Part shown: positions 17,841-27,029 of the stretch, piece by piece
How the letters are laid out: each line of letters starts with the position of its first letter
Numbering within the stretch: the stretch's first letter is position 1
DNA from: Tissierellales bacterium
Lineage (GTDB): Bacteria > Bacillota > Clostridia > Tissierellales > Tissierellaceae
Length of the DNA stretch: 64,000 bases
Direction: 5' to 3'
Assembly: GCA_030146705.1 (NCBI GenBank)
Contig: JASLBE010000017.1
Coordinates: 1 to 64,000, forward strand
Translations under genes and position numbers: made by a program
The notes under the pieces: generated by a model
Databases searched by the model: none
Told to the model about the DNA's origin: nothing
The model's input: only the letters and a program-made list of their open reading frames with translations

Positions 17841-17886
17841 TTCCTCCTTGATATTATTATTATTTTTTTTGGAACTTCCCTGTTCC
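17841..17886 (-). promoter_or_regulatory. Flagellin leader with two CsrA-binding-like sites
   Basis: The leader RNA has a hairpin GGAAC-AGGGAA-GUUCC (17871-17886) exposing AGGGA in its loop, and a second AAGGA inside the Shine-Dalgarno (17845-17850). CsrA recognises ANGGA, ideally in a hairpin loop, and in Bacillus subtilis the hag leader has the same two-site layout, one covering the Shine-Dalgarno. With FliW encoded next door this suggests FliW-CsrA control of flagellin translation. Confidence 0.6.
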
Positions 17887-17893
17887 ACTTCTT

Positions 17894-17920
17894 ATATCGG
17901 TGGTTTTTATATTGTGTTAA
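17894..17920 (-). promoter_or_regulatory. Sigma-28 (SigD)-like promoter of flagellin
   Basis: Minus strand TTAA, 16 bp, CCGATAT. The -10 element matches the SigD core exactly, and the -35 differs by one base from TAAA. The predicted start lies around 17887, so the transcript begins with the leader hairpin. Confidence 0.7.
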
Positions 17921-17959
17921 TAGTTTCTTAAAACTTTTTTTATAAATATAGCTAGTATT

Positions 17960-18379
17960 TTAAATAAAGTTCAGTTTTTCCCTAGTATTGTAGCCATCTA
18001 AAATTATTTGCTTACCTAAATTTTTATCTACATTTATAATTATTGGGGCCAAAAGATTACAGGTGCTATCCTTAATATTTTCCTTAAGGGTTACTATATT
18101 GTAAACAACAAGCTCTTCCATACTTGTAACCTCAATGGATTCTAGGTCCCTATCATCAATATTTAAACTATAGTCACTATAATAATCCCAAGGGTTAACT
18201 ATTAAAAATGATATATACTCATTGCTTATATCTTGTAAAATCTTACAAGATAACCCCTCATCCATATTTATAACTATAAACTTGTCACTTTCCTTAAAGC
18301 CTAAAATCCCCTTTGGAAAATAAATTATATTTTCTTCTGAAATTTCTACTTCTCCAATAATTTTTGATTTAACCTTCAT
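17960..18379 (-). CDS. fliW: Flagellar assembly factor FliW
   Basis: A 139-aa protein of the FliW family (FPKGILGFKESDKFIVINM, then SFLIVNPWDYYSDY). FliW binds flagellin or CsrA; when flagellin is exported FliW frees itself and sequesters CsrA, allowing flagellin translation. csrA usually sits directly after fliW, but here the next gene is flagellin. A terminator ends only a few bases before its ribosome-binding site (GGAGTG). Confidence 0.95.
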   Translation of the reverse strand: MKVKSKIIGEVEISEENIIYFPKGILGFKESDKFIVINMDEGLSCKILQDISNEYISFLIVNPWDYYSDYSLNIDDRDLESIEVTSMEELVVYNIVTLKENIKDSTCNLLAPIIINVDKNLGKQIILDGYNTREKLNFI

Positions 18380-18393
18380 ATAATCACTCCATT

Positions 18394-18418
18394 AAAAAAA
18401 GGGATACTAAAGTATCCC
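18394..18418 (-). terminator. Rho-independent terminator between flgL and fliW
   Basis: Arms GGGATAC and GTATCCC with a TAAA loop, followed on the minus strand by seven T. It starts 10 bp after the flgL stop. The T run ends 5 bp before the fliW Shine-Dalgarno. Confidence 0.85.
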
Positions 18419-18427
18419 TATACAATT

Positions 18428-19348
18428 TTACCTTACAAAATCTAAAAGACTTGGTTGAAGTATTTTTGCACCTGCTGAAAGAGAGGCCTGGTAAACAGTT
18501 GATAAGATAACTGATTCCATATACTTTTCAACTACATCAACATCTGCTTTTTCAGATAAGACTTCTTTTAAGTTTAAGTTTTCTGCCTCATTTCTATCCT
18601 CTGCTGCCTGAAGCCTATTATCTATGGCCCCAATATGGGTCCTAACCTTTAAGATATTATCCAAATGCTTATCCATATCAGATAAATGTTCATTTGCCAG
18701 CTTATTAATACTGTCAGTACCACCTGTTTCTAAATCATCTACTATATCCTTTAATAGACTACCTAAATTATTATTGTTTGCACCTTCAATATTTATTAAC
18801 TTATTTCCATCTGTTATTAGGTCAACTGTTACCCCAGTTGCTATCTCCCTAGATATATTTTTATCATTATTATCCCCAACTTCATAATTGATAATTAGGT
18901 CATCTCCTACCTTAAAAGGCTTTTCTGTGGTCCTTTGTCCCGCAAAAATATATCTACCATCAAAATTTGTATTTAAAATATCCTCTAAATGGTCAATTTG
19001 GTTTACTACCTCTTCCCTAATTGCCAACCTATCCTCTTCCGCTAGGGATCCATTTGCCCCATAGATTACTAAATCCCTTACCCTCTTTAAAGCGTCAGAA
19101 GCATCTTTAAGGGCCGCATCTTGGGTGTGGACCCAGCCTAAGGTATCTTTTATATTGGAATTATACTGGACATTTTGCAGGATATTATTGTCTAGACTCA
19201 TTATTTTCCCAACTAAGATTGGATTGTCTGAAGGTCTAGATACTGCCTTACCTGATGTTGTTTGCTCATTTAACTTATTTAATTGGTTTAAGTTTTTTGA
19301 AAGGTTTATTAAAAAACCATCACTTAATATATTATTAGTAATCCTCAT
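18428..19348 (-). CDS. flgL: Hook-filament junction protein FlgL
   Basis: A 306-aa flagellin-related protein with the N-terminal FlgL pattern (MRITNNILSDGFLINLSKN, then TSGKAVSRPSDNPI) and the GRYIFAGQRT motif in the middle. It forms the junction between hook and filament with FlgK. It follows flgK by 14 bp. Confidence 0.95.
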   Translation of the reverse strand: MRITNNILSDGFLINLSKNLNQLNKLNEQTTSGKAVSRPSDNPILVGKIMSLDNNILQNVQYNSNIKDTLGWVHTQDAALKDASDALKRVRDLVIYGANGSLAEEDRLAIREEVVNQIDHLEDILNTNFDGRYIFAGQRTTEKPFKVGDDLIINYEVGDNNDKNISREIATGVTVDLITDGNKLINIEGANNNNLGSLLKDIVDDLETGGTDSINKLANEHLSDMDKHLDNILKVRTHIGAIDNRLQAAEDRNEAENLNLKEVLSEKADVDVVEKYMESVILSTVYQASLSAGAKILQPSLLDFVR

Positions 19349-19362
19349 ATCTTATTCTCCTT

Positions 19363-20841
19363 TTACAGACCCGTTCTATTAATTAAGGTATCTAACATTT
19401 CAGAAACTACTGCTATTACCTTGGCATTAGCTTCAAAAGATTTTTGGAATTTTATAATATTTGAAACTTCCTCATTTATAGATACACCTGAAACACTTTC
19501 TCTTCTCATATCTAATTGGTTAACCAAAACTTTTTGGTTGGCTATCATATGGTCTGAATGCTCTTTTATTATACCTACTGAAGTTACCATACTTCCAAAT
19601 GCTGTTTCTATTGTAGAACCATCTGGATTTCCAACTATGGCATTATCCTTAAGTTTTATATTCTTAGGATCATTAAAGTCTAGCTTAGTATTTTTAAGCT
19701 GGCTCATCCTAAGGGCCCTGGCCCCATCTCCTTCAAGTCCTGTTCCCTGAACTGGTTGCTCTCCAGCCACAACCAAACTATTATCCTTTACAAGGTCTGG
19801 GTTTACACTTAGCCTATTAATCCCTGTTTCTGGATCAAGTTCATAGATAAAAAAGTCCCTTGCAAGACCTGGTTCAACTCCTGATGTATGGGTCTTATTT
19901 ACTGCCTCTTTTAGGGTAAGAGAAAAATTATCTAACTTCTCCATAGCACCATCTATAACTTCTTCACCATCTATGTTTCCCCTAATCTTACCAGTTATTA
20001 TTTTATCCTCTATTTTAAGAGGGTCTTTAAGATTTCCATCTTCATCTGCCTCCCTAAAGGCAACCTCTTTTTTCCCCTTACCTTCAACATCTTCAAAACT
20101 AAGCTTACCCCTAGCCTTTTCATAGCCTAAGACCTCTGTATCACCAATCTTTACACTAGCCCTATTAAACTTATCAAATTCCACCTCAAAATTAGATGTT
20201 TCCGATAGGTCCCTTAAAAGTAGGTCCCTTTGGTCTAGTAAATCATTTGGGTGCTGGCCCTTAATAGAAATATTAAAAATTTGCTTATTTAAAGACTCTA
20301 GCTTGTCTATATTAGTATTAAAATCTAAAATATTTTGGTCAATAAGTTCCAAAGATTCTGCCTTAAGATTTAACATTTGGTCCTGCATATGGTTTATGGA
20401 CTCTGCTAGGGTTTGAGATTTTTCAACCACAACAGTCTTAGAAGTTACAAGCTCTGGGTTCTTACTTAGTTCAGACCAAGATGTGAAAAATTCTCCCAGG
20501 TTAAAGTTAAGACCTGTACTTGAAGGCTCATTAAAAATAATCTCCAGTTGTTCTATTGCCTCAGACTTGGCCTCAAACTTGGTTAAATTTCCACCCTCCT
20601 GCCTAATTTGCCTAGCTATATATTCATTTGTTACCCTTATTATTGAATCCATCCTAACACCTGTTCCCAGTTGTCCAACTCCAGGATAGTCAAAAGCCTT
20701 GGCAGCCTTTAGTTCTATTCTCTGCCTTGAAAACCCCTTAGTCTTAACATTGGAAATATTATGGCCTGTTGTGTGTAAACCAGTTTGTTGGGCCATAAGT
20801 CCAGTATTAGAAGTATTTAATGTATTAAATAATCCTGACAT
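19363..20841 (-). CDS. flgK: Hook-filament junction protein FlgK
   Basis: A 492-aa hook-associated protein 1. The N-terminus has the rod/hook motif (LNTSNTGLMAQQTGLHTTG, HNISNVKTKGFSRQ) and the C-terminus has ISNEEVSNI-like NEEVSNIIKFQKSFEANAKV. The length is normal. It lies between flgN, its likely chaperone, and flgL. Confidence 0.95.
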   Translation of the reverse strand: MSGLFNTLNTSNTGLMAQQTGLHTTGHNISNVKTKGFSRQRIELKAAKAFDYPGVGQLGTGVRMDSIIRVTNEYIARQIRQEGGNLTKFEAKSEAIEQLEIIFNEPSSTGLNFNLGEFFTSWSELSKNPELVTSKTVVVEKSQTLAESINHMQDQMLNLKAESLELIDQNILDFNTNIDKLESLNKQIFNISIKGQHPNDLLDQRDLLLRDLSETSNFEVEFDKFNRASVKIGDTEVLGYEKARGKLSFEDVEGKGKKEVAFREADEDGNLKDPLKIEDKIITGKIRGNIDGEEVIDGAMEKLDNFSLTLKEAVNKTHTSGVEPGLARDFFIYELDPETGINRLSVNPDLVKDNSLVVAGEQPVQGTGLEGDGARALRMSQLKNTKLDFNDPKNIKLKDNAIVGNPDGSTIETAFGSMVTSVGIIKEHSDHMIANQKVLVNQLDMRRESVSGVSINEEVSNIIKFQKSFEANAKVIAVVSEMLDTLINRTGL

Positions 20842-20851
20842 TTTCTCCCTC

Positions 20852-21235
20852 CTATAATGATGTATTTATTAAACTAATACAATCCTTTGTATTAAAATTG
20901 CCCTTAGGTGAATAAGTTTCCATCTTGTCTTCAACATTATCCTTAAGGGCCGACATAAACTCTTCCTGAAAACCTAGGGCTTGCTTAGTAAGTAGGAGGT
21001 TTATATCTTGAAGCTCCCTTATTTCACCTATTAACCTATCTAATTTTTTCTTGCTTACCCTTGCTTCATCTATATCTCCAAAGATTTTAATATCCTCAAT
21101 TTTATCTATTATTTCTTCTTTCCTAACTACTAAATCCTTTATTACAGCCCCATTGTTAGTAAGTAGGGCAGTTTTTTCCTTTTTTAATAAAACCAGTAAT
21201 TTTTTAAGCTCTTTTTCTATCTTCTTCATCATCAA
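20852..21235 (-). CDS. flgN: Flagellar export chaperone FlgN-like protein
   Basis: A 127-aa helical protein with a leucine/lysine-rich N-terminus (IEKELKKLLVLLKKEKTALL) and the IGEIRELQDINLLLTKQAL stretch typical of FlgN. FlgN escorts FlgK and FlgL to the export gate. Its start lies 32 bp inside the end of flgM, in another frame, which suggests coupled translation. Confidence 0.85.
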   Translation of the reverse strand: MMMKKIEKELKKLLVLLKKEKTALLTNNGAVIKDLVVRKEEIIDKIEDIKIFGDIDEARVSKKKLDRLIGEIRELQDINLLLTKQALGFQEEFMSALKDNVEDKMETYSPKGNFNTKDCISLINTSL

Positions 21236-21494
21236 CCACTACCTTCTGCTTAAAAATAGCCTCTTCCATTCCATCTACTATCTTCTTTGAAGATATCTTA
21301 TACTCACCTAATTGGATTTTAGTCTTGATTTTTTCCACCCTTTTCAAATAGGCCTTATTTTCTTCTTCTAATTTAGCTTTTTTAGTATTTTCTGAAATTT
21401 GCTCAGATTTAGAGATGTCATTATAATTATTAATATTTTTTTCATTTAAGTTATAACCCTCATTATTGCTCTTATAATTATTTGTTAAAGACAT
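21204..21494 (-). CDS. flgM: Anti-sigma-28 factor FlgM
   Basis: A 96-aa protein whose C-terminal half has the FlgM sigma-binding helices (RVEKIKTKIQLGEYKISSKK, IVDGMEEAI). It holds the flagellar sigma factor inactive until the hook is complete. The open frame continues upstream to 21518, but the ATG at 21494 has a good GGAGAG ribosome site and gives the expected size. The ribosome site can pair with an upstream CTCTCC. Confidence 0.88.
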   Translation of the reverse strand: MSLTNNYKSNNEGYNLNEKNINNYNDISKSEQISENTKKAKLEEENKAYLKRVEKIKTKIQLGEYKISSKKIVDGMEEAIFKQKVVVDDEEDRKRA

Positions 21495-21498
21495 TTTA

Positions 21499-21534
21499 CT
21501 CTCCTTCCATAACACCAACTAAAACAAGGGAGAG
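21499..21534 (-). promoter_or_regulatory. Possible hairpin masking the flgM ribosome-binding site
   Basis: CTCTCC at 21529-21534 (read on the minus strand) can pair with the flgM Shine-Dalgarno GGAGAG at 21499-21504 across a loop of about 24 nt. The stem is only 6 bp, so the effect is uncertain. Confidence 0.3.
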
Positions 21535-21543
21535 AATAAACCT

Positions 21544-22608
21544 TTAACTAAGGTTTTGTATTCTCTCTTCCTTTGTAAGTATAGTAGTTATACGAATTCC
21601 AAAGTTTTCATTTATTACTACAACTTCTCCCTGAGCTATAAGCTTTCCATTAACATGTATTTCAAGAGGCTCATCTGCCAATTTGTTTAGTTCCACAATA
21701 GAACCATTAGTAAGAGATAAAACCTCTTTTATAGTTTTTTTGCTCTTACCTAAGACTGCACTAAACTCCAAAGGAACATCCATTATTAAGTCTAGGTTCC
21801 TGTTGTTAGTATTCCTATTATTTGTCCTAGAAAATTGAGGAAATACAGGTTTCTTAGCCTCTACATTTCTCTCAGTAAGCCTGTCTTCCTCTAGCCCTGG
21901 TTCTAACTTTTCTTCCTTTACTTCTACAACCTCTTCTTTAATTGTACCTTCTTTTTCCATTGTATCTTCTTGCATATTGTTTCCTCCTGTATCGCTACCG
22001 CCGCCTACCATTATGTCAACAATTTCATCTACTGTGTCACATACAAATACTTGCATCATTTCACTTTCAATTAAACCCTCAACAGTTAAATCAAATGCAA
22101 TCTTACAAATATAACCCTCTAGGTCAAACCTACTTAAGTCTATATTTTCCTTATTATCCCAAACATCTACTGAAGGTGGCATAATATCTATTTCCTTATT
22201 TAGCATAGTGGCCATAGATGTTGATGCTGATCCTATCATTTGGTTCATAGCTTCACCAACTGCACTTAACTCTATATCAGAAAAAACTTCCTTCTTAGCT
22301 TTTCCATCTCCACCCATCATAAGGTCAGCTATTACAAGAGCATCTCTTACATCCATCATTAAAAGATTTTGTCCTGTTAGTCCCTCTTTAAACTCTATAC
22401 TTGTAACAACCTTTGGAACATCACATTCCTTTACAATTTGCTTAAAAGGTATACAAGTAACCCTAGGTGTTGTAACCATTACTTGGTGCTTTAATATAGA
22501 CGAAAGAGTCGTTGCTGCAGTGGACATAGATATATTTCCAACCTCACCTACTATATCTTTTTTAACACTACTTAGTACTACTTCCTTATTTCCATCTTTA
22601 CTCATCAT
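21544..22608 (-). CDS. fliY: Motor switch phosphatase FliY (FliN/CheC type)
   Basis: A 354-aa fusion. The N-terminal CheC-like domain (residues about 10-200) has two E..N phosphatase signatures (EVGNISMSTAATTL and EAMNQMIGSASTSM). A charged linker follows, then a C-terminal FliN domain (MDVPLEFSAVLGKSKKTIKEV). FliY is a rotor C-ring component that also dephosphorylates CheY-P. It overlaps fliM by 4 bp. Confidence 0.95.
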   Translation of the reverse strand: MMSKDGNKEVVLSSVKKDIVGEVGNISMSTAATTLSSILKHQVMVTTPRVTCIPFKQIVKECDVPKVVTSIEFKEGLTGQNLLMMDVRDALVIADLMMGGDGKAKKEVFSDIELSAVGEAMNQMIGSASTSMATMLNKEIDIMPPSVDVWDNKENIDLSRFDLEGYICKIAFDLTVEGLIESEMMQVFVCDTVDEIVDIMVGGGSDTGGNNMQEDTMEKEGTIKEEVVEVKEEKLEPGLEEDRLTERNVEAKKPVFPQFSRTNNRNTNNRNLDLIMDVPLEFSAVLGKSKKTIKEVLSLTNGSIVELNKLADEPLEIHVNGKLIAQGEVVVINENFGIRITTILTKEERIQNLS

Positions 22609-23597
22609 TCAACATCCTCTTCTATATATTCTAATACCTCAACAGCCATCCTACCATCTCTCTGTCCAGGCCTAACTAAATAATGTAGTTGGTCTTCCAC
22701 ATACATTTTTAAGGGGTCAGTTATTTTAACATCTAGCTCCAAGACATCCCCCTTCTCAACACCTAAAAAATCATCTACAGTTATTATAGACTTCCCTAAA
22801 TTCACCTTAACTTCTACTGTTGAGGACATTAACCTATCCTCTATAAGTTGCCTATCACCGTGCTTTTCTTCCTTTTCAAAGTCAAACCAGCTCCTAAAGC
22901 TTAACTTGTCCATAATATTTTCTAGGGATACAAAAGGAATACATACATTAATAAAACTTTTACAACCTAAAGCCTCTATTGTAAAACTTGTTAAAATTAC
23001 AGGCTCAGTAGGTGACATACTTTGAACTAGTTGTGGATTTGTCTCTAGGTGGTCTAGCTTAGTTTCAATCTCCACAACCTCTTGCCAGGCTGATTCTAAA
23101 GATTGTAGCATCAGCTCCACAGTCTCTGTTAAAATCCCTAGTTCTATATCTGTAAACTCCTGCTTCTCATTTGCAACATATTTTTGAACAACTTCTGCTC
23201 CACCGCATACAAGCTCTACTACCTGCATACAAAACTGAGGATTTATTTCCATTACCTGAATTCCACCCAAGGGCTTGGACTGGAAAATTCCCATTAACGT
23301 AACCTTAGGTATAGACCTTATAAATTCATCAAAACTTATTTGCTCTATTGCACCAAGTGTTATATCAACTGTTGAATGTACCTGGGAGGATATAAGATTT
23401 CCTGCAATTTTAGAAAAGTTCTCAAATATCATGTGTAAACTATTCATATATTCTTTAGATAATTTTATAGGTCTCCTAAAGTCATATGATTTTACTTTGT
23501 CTTCATTTTCTTCTTCTAACATTTTCGTGTCTAACTGTCCTGTATCCAATGCATTTAGCAAAGAATCTATTTCTTGTTGTGATAATACTTGCTTCAA
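22605..23597 (-). CDS. fliM: Motor switch protein FliM
   Basis: A 330-aa C-ring protein. The N-terminal CheY-P binding peptide (VLSQQEIDSLLNAL) is intact, followed by the CheC-like middle domain and a C-terminal SpoA domain (VEVKVNLGKSIITVDDFLGV). It receives CheY-P and changes rotation. It follows the small cheW by 2 bp. Confidence 0.96.
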   Translation of the reverse strand: MKQVLSQQEIDSLLNALDTGQLDTKMLEEENEDKVKSYDFRRPIKLSKEYMNSLHMIFENFSKIAGNLISSQVHSTVDITLGAIEQISFDEFIRSIPKVTLMGIFQSKPLGGIQVMEINPQFCMQVVELVCGGAEVVQKYVANEKQEFTDIELGILTETVELMLQSLESAWQEVVEIETKLDHLETNPQLVQSMSPTEPVILTSFTIEALGCKSFINVCIPFVSLENIMDKLSFRSWFDFEKEEKHGDRQLIEDRLMSSTVEVKVNLGKSIITVDDFLGVEKGDVLELDVKITDPLKMYVEDQLHYLVRPGQRDGRMAVEVLEYIEEDVE

Positions 23598-23599
23598 AG

Positions 23600-24004
23600 T
23601 TATCCCTCATTCTTAGAAAATAGTGAATTTATATCCATAAGATTCACTATTTTTTCTCCTAATTTTATTATTCCTATAATTCCATCTTCTGTTTTCTTAT
23701 TTATTTTTTGTATATCTTTTTCATTAATCTCAACAACCTCTTCTATATTGGTTACCATAATCCCAATTTTTTCTTCCTCATTTTCAACTATAATTATTTC
23801 CTCACAATAAATTTCATAATCATAATTTAAAAACTTCCCAAGATTAATCAGGCTAACCACATTTCCCCTAAGGTTAATTAAACCCTCAACCCAACTAGGC
23901 CCATTAGGGACAAAGGTCGTCTTTATACATTTGCTAATCTCTTCAACCTTCTCTGTACTTATTGCATAATACAAATCCTTAAGCGTAAAGACTATTATTT
24001 GCAT
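23600..24004 (-). CDS. cheW: Chemotaxis coupling protein CheW (first copy)
   Basis: A 134-aa CheW-fold protein (YYAISTEKVEEISKC, then GPSWVEGLINLRGNVVSLIN). CheW links receptors with CheA. A second, more distant cheW lies at the other end of the chemotaxis cluster, so the two may serve different receptors. It sits between cheY and fliM. Confidence 0.93.
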   Translation of the reverse strand: MQIIVFTLKDLYYAISTEKVEEISKCIKTTFVPNGPSWVEGLINLRGNVVSLINLGKFLNYDYEIYCEEIIIVENEEEKIGIMVTNIEEVVEINEKDIQKINKKTEDGIIGIIKLGEKIVNLMDINSLFSKNEG

Positions 24005-24016
24005 TTTACCACTCCA

Positions 24017-24379
24017 TTATGACATTGCCTTTTCTAAAGATTTTAAAACCCTGTCAGTTTCAAAAGGTTTAACTATAAAATCTACAGCACCAGCCTGGAT
24101 AGCATCCATTACCATAGATTGCTGTCCCATAGCACTACACATAATAACTATAGCGTCTGGATTCATTTGTTTTATCTCCTTAAGGGCTTCAATACCATCT
24201 AGTTCAGGCATAGTAATATCCATTGTAACTATATCTGGCTCTTCAGACTTATACTGCTCAATCGCCTCAAAACCATTTTTAGCCTCTCCCACTACCTCAT
24301 AACCATTGCTTTCTAATATATCCTTTAATTTCATCCTCATAAATACAGCATCATCAACTATTAAAACTTTTTTTGACAT
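24017..24379 (-). CDS. cheY: Chemotaxis response regulator CheY
   Basis: A 120-aa single receiver domain with the full active site: Asp9/Asp10, phospho-acceptor Asp54 (TMDITMPELDG), Ser82 in the Thr/Ser position, and Lys104 (FIVKPF). CheA phosphorylates it and CheY-P binds FliM. It follows cheC by 10 bp. Confidence 0.96.
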   Translation of the reverse strand: MSKKVLIVDDAVFMRMKLKDILESNGYEVVGEAKNGFEAIEQYKSEEPDIVTMDITMPELDGIEALKEIKQMNPDAIVIMCSAMGQQSMVMDAIQAGAVDFIVKPFETDRVLKSLEKAMS

Positions 24380-24389
24380 ACTTTTCCTC

Positions 24390-24986
24390 CTACAATCCTG
24401 TTTTTAAAAATAGTTTATCCAAAACTCCCACTTTAGGAATAAAATATAGAGATGAATCTATTTTTTCTCCCAAATAAGAGAACTCATTTTTTATTATCAT
24501 TATCTTCTCATCATATTGACCAGATTCAATATACACACTTGTCATTACTGCCCCAAACATATCTACTATAAGGCTTGGCACTGTGGATATTAACCTAGTA
24601 CCTAACATTTTAGAAATAGAATTTAAATAAGAGCTAACTAAAATATTAACCATCTCTTTTATTATAGACTCCTTCATATCCTCATCTATTTCACAATTAG
24701 CCAACATTAGGTCCACTATTTTTTCCTTAGCCCTGTCGTCTAAAATATAGAGAAACACACCCTCAGCATCTCCCTCCATAGCAATTAGTATAATATTTAC
24801 CAGCCTGTCTTCTTCCATTACATTTTCATACAGGTCACTATATGAAATTAAGTCTATAATAGGTAGACCCATATCAACTGGCTTGTTTATAAGTTTTGAA
24901 ATACTACTAGCAGCATTTCCACCACCAATATTTGTCAATTCCTTTATAAAATCTAGCTGTAGGTAAGTATACTTTCCATTAAACAT
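24390..24986 (-). CDS. cheC: CheY-P phosphatase CheC
   Basis: A 198-aa CheC with two catalytic E..N helices (KELTNIGGGNAASSISKL near the N-terminus and KEMVNILVSSYLNSIS near the middle). CheC dephosphorylates CheY-P and binds CheD. The ATG at 24986 has a GGTGA site; a GTG 9 bp upstream is the alternative. Both overlap the end of cheA. Confidence 0.93.
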   Translation of the reverse strand: MFNGKYTYLQLDFIKELTNIGGGNAASSISKLINKPVDMGLPIIDLISYSDLYENVMEEDRLVNIILIAMEGDAEGVFLYILDDRAKEKIVDLMLANCEIDEDMKESIIKEMVNILVSSYLNSISKMLGTRLISTVPSLIVDMFGAVMTSVYIESGQYDEKIMIIKNEFSYLGEKIDSSLYFIPKVGVLDKLFLKTGL

Positions 24987-27009
24987 TATCTTCACCGCTA
25001 TTTTTAGCTAAATTGCTAATATCTAATATCAATACAATGTCTCCATTCCCTAGGATAGTAGCCCCTATATACTCTTTTAAATGCTTCAGACTACCCCCTA
25101 GTTTTTTAATAACTATTTCCTGCTGACCAATGAAATTATCAATTAAAACGCCATAGTTTTTATCTCCTAAAGTGATTAAAATTATATGGCTATCATCATT
25201 ATTTGATTCTAGTCTTAACTTTTCACTTAATCTTATAACAGGAATAGCCTCATCTCTATATGTGTAAATTTCACTTGTGTGGGATTTTTTAAGCCTACTA
25301 TTATCTAGCTTCATAACCTTTTTTATAATACTTAAGGGTATTGCAAACTTCTCACTTCCAACCTCCACCATTAAGGCTTGGACTATTGATAGGGTTAAAG
25401 GGAGCCTTATAACAAAGTCAGTACCCTTACCAACCTTAGTTATAACCTCAATACTCCCACCTAATTCGGCTATTTTTTGATGGACCACGTCCATTCCCAC
25501 ACCCCTGCCAGATACATTAGTAACCTTCTTTACAGTTGAAAAGCCCTGGTGGAAAATAAGTTGTACTATTTCCTTATCGGATAAATTTTCAGTGTCTATA
25601 CCCTTGGATTCTGCACTTTTTTTAATAATTTTGGGGTCAATTCCCTTACCATCATCACTAACTGTAATTACTACATTGTCCCCCTCCTGGTAGGCAACTA
25701 TCTTTATAGTTCCCTTTTCAGGCTTATTAGCCTTCCGCCTCTCATCAAGAGACTCAATACCATGGTCGGCTGCATTTCTTATTAGGTGGAGCAAGGGGTC
25801 CCCTAATTCAGAAACAACAGTCCTATCAAGTTCAGTTTCTTCACCCTCTATAACAAGCTTAATATCCTTGCCCAAATTTTGGCTTAAATCCCGAACAGTT
25901 CTATTAAACCTATTTAAAACAATATCAACTGGTTGCATCCTAAGCTTTAAGACCAAGTCCTGAAGCTCGGACGTAATCTTTGCAACCTGCTCCAAGGGTT
26001 CCCCTATTTCTAGGTTATTGCTCCTACTGTTAATATCCTCCAGCCTAGTCCTATAAATCACCAATTCCGATACTAGGTTCATAAAACTATCCAGCCTATC
26101 TATATTAACCCTTATAGATGCTTTCTGGCTGTTGTTATTTTTTTCCTTTGCCTTACTTGTTTTTTGTTTTTCTCCCTTAGGCTCTTGGCCTAATTTTTCC
26201 TTTAAATCTTCCTTTTCAGCCTGGCCTACTTGGACTTTTTCCTCTTCTTCCTTACTGGCCAGCCTTTCCAAGGCGTCTTTGATAAATTCCACCTTGGTTT
26301 TTTCAATTTCAATATTATTTTCAACCTTCTTCCTAACAAATTCAATAGGTTTCTCTGTTAGGTAAACCAGCCTAAAACTTTTTTTATACTTCCCCTCTTC
26401 TATGTCCTCCATAGAAGGGTCTGTGTGGAGGATTTCTCCATCACCATCTAGATTTTTTATAATTAAATAGGCCCTAGCAGCCTTAAGTAAACAATCATCA
26501 CTAACTGTTATCTCAATATTAAAGGCCTGGTAACCAGCTTCAGTAGCAGTTTCTATTATGGACTTATCCCCATCTGATAGGGATAAATCTTTTAGGTCCT
26601 CACCCGTAGAAGCTTCCTCCTTAGCCTGGATATTTCCAACCTTGTCCAGGTCTTCCAAAAGATTAGTTATATCATATTCTCCACTATTTTCCGCCCTTAA
26701 ATCCTCAACTATTTCCGATAGGGTATCCAAGCACTTAAAGATTAAGGATATAATATCTGACTCAACCTTTACCTTATGGCTCCTAAATAATTCAAAAACA
26801 TTTTCCATCCTATGGGTTAATTTTTCCATAGTTTTATATCCCATAGAACCAGCCATACCCTTTAGACTGTGTGCAGCTCTAAAAATTTCATCTAATAAAT
26901 TACTATCTTCAGGACTTTGTTCAAGCTCTAAAATACAATCATCTAGCGTTTGTAAGTGTTCATCAGTTTCTTCAAAGAACAAATCACGGTATTTACTATT
27001 ATCATCCAT
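24979..27009 (-). CDS. cheA: Chemotaxis histidine kinase CheA
   Basis: A 676-aa kinase with domains in the usual order: Hpt with phospho-His47 (RAAHSLKGMAG), CheY-binding P2 region, a charged linker, dimerisation domain, HATPase (HLIRNAADHGIE, then GRGVGMDVV) and a C-terminal CheW-like domain. The length is typical of Bacillus-type CheA. It begins 20 bp after cheR. Confidence 0.97.
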   Translation of the reverse strand: MDDNSKYRDLFFEETDEHLQTLDDCILELEQSPEDSNLLDEIFRAAHSLKGMAGSMGYKTMEKLTHRMENVFELFRSHKVKVESDIISLIFKCLDTLSEIVEDLRAENSGEYDITNLLEDLDKVGNIQAKEEASTGEDLKDLSLSDGDKSIIETATEAGYQAFNIEITVSDDCLLKAARAYLIIKNLDGDGEILHTDPSMEDIEEGKYKKSFRLVYLTEKPIEFVRKKVENNIEIEKTKVEFIKDALERLASKEEEEKVQVGQAEKEDLKEKLGQEPKGEKQKTSKAKEKNNNSQKASIRVNIDRLDSFMNLVSELVIYRTRLEDINSRSNNLEIGEPLEQVAKITSELQDLVLKLRMQPVDIVLNRFNRTVRDLSQNLGKDIKLVIEGEETELDRTVVSELGDPLLHLIRNAADHGIESLDERRKANKPEKGTIKIVAYQEGDNVVITVSDDGKGIDPKIIKKSAESKGIDTENLSDKEIVQLIFHQGFSTVKKVTNVSGRGVGMDVVHQKIAELGGSIEVITKVGKGTDFVIRLPLTLSIVQALMVEVGSEKFAIPLSIIKKVMKLDNSRLKKSHTSEIYTYRDEAIPVIRLSEKLRLESNNDDSHIILITLGDKNYGVLIDNFIGQQEIVIKKLGGSLKHLKEYIGATILGNGDIVLILDISNLAKNSGEDNV

Positions 27010-27029
27010 TTTATCCCTCCTTTAATAAT

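Noticed and set aside
17836..17959. Possible csrA between fliW and flagellin
   Set aside because: The 124-bp gap is too short for a csrA gene and is occupied by the promoter and leader of flagellin.
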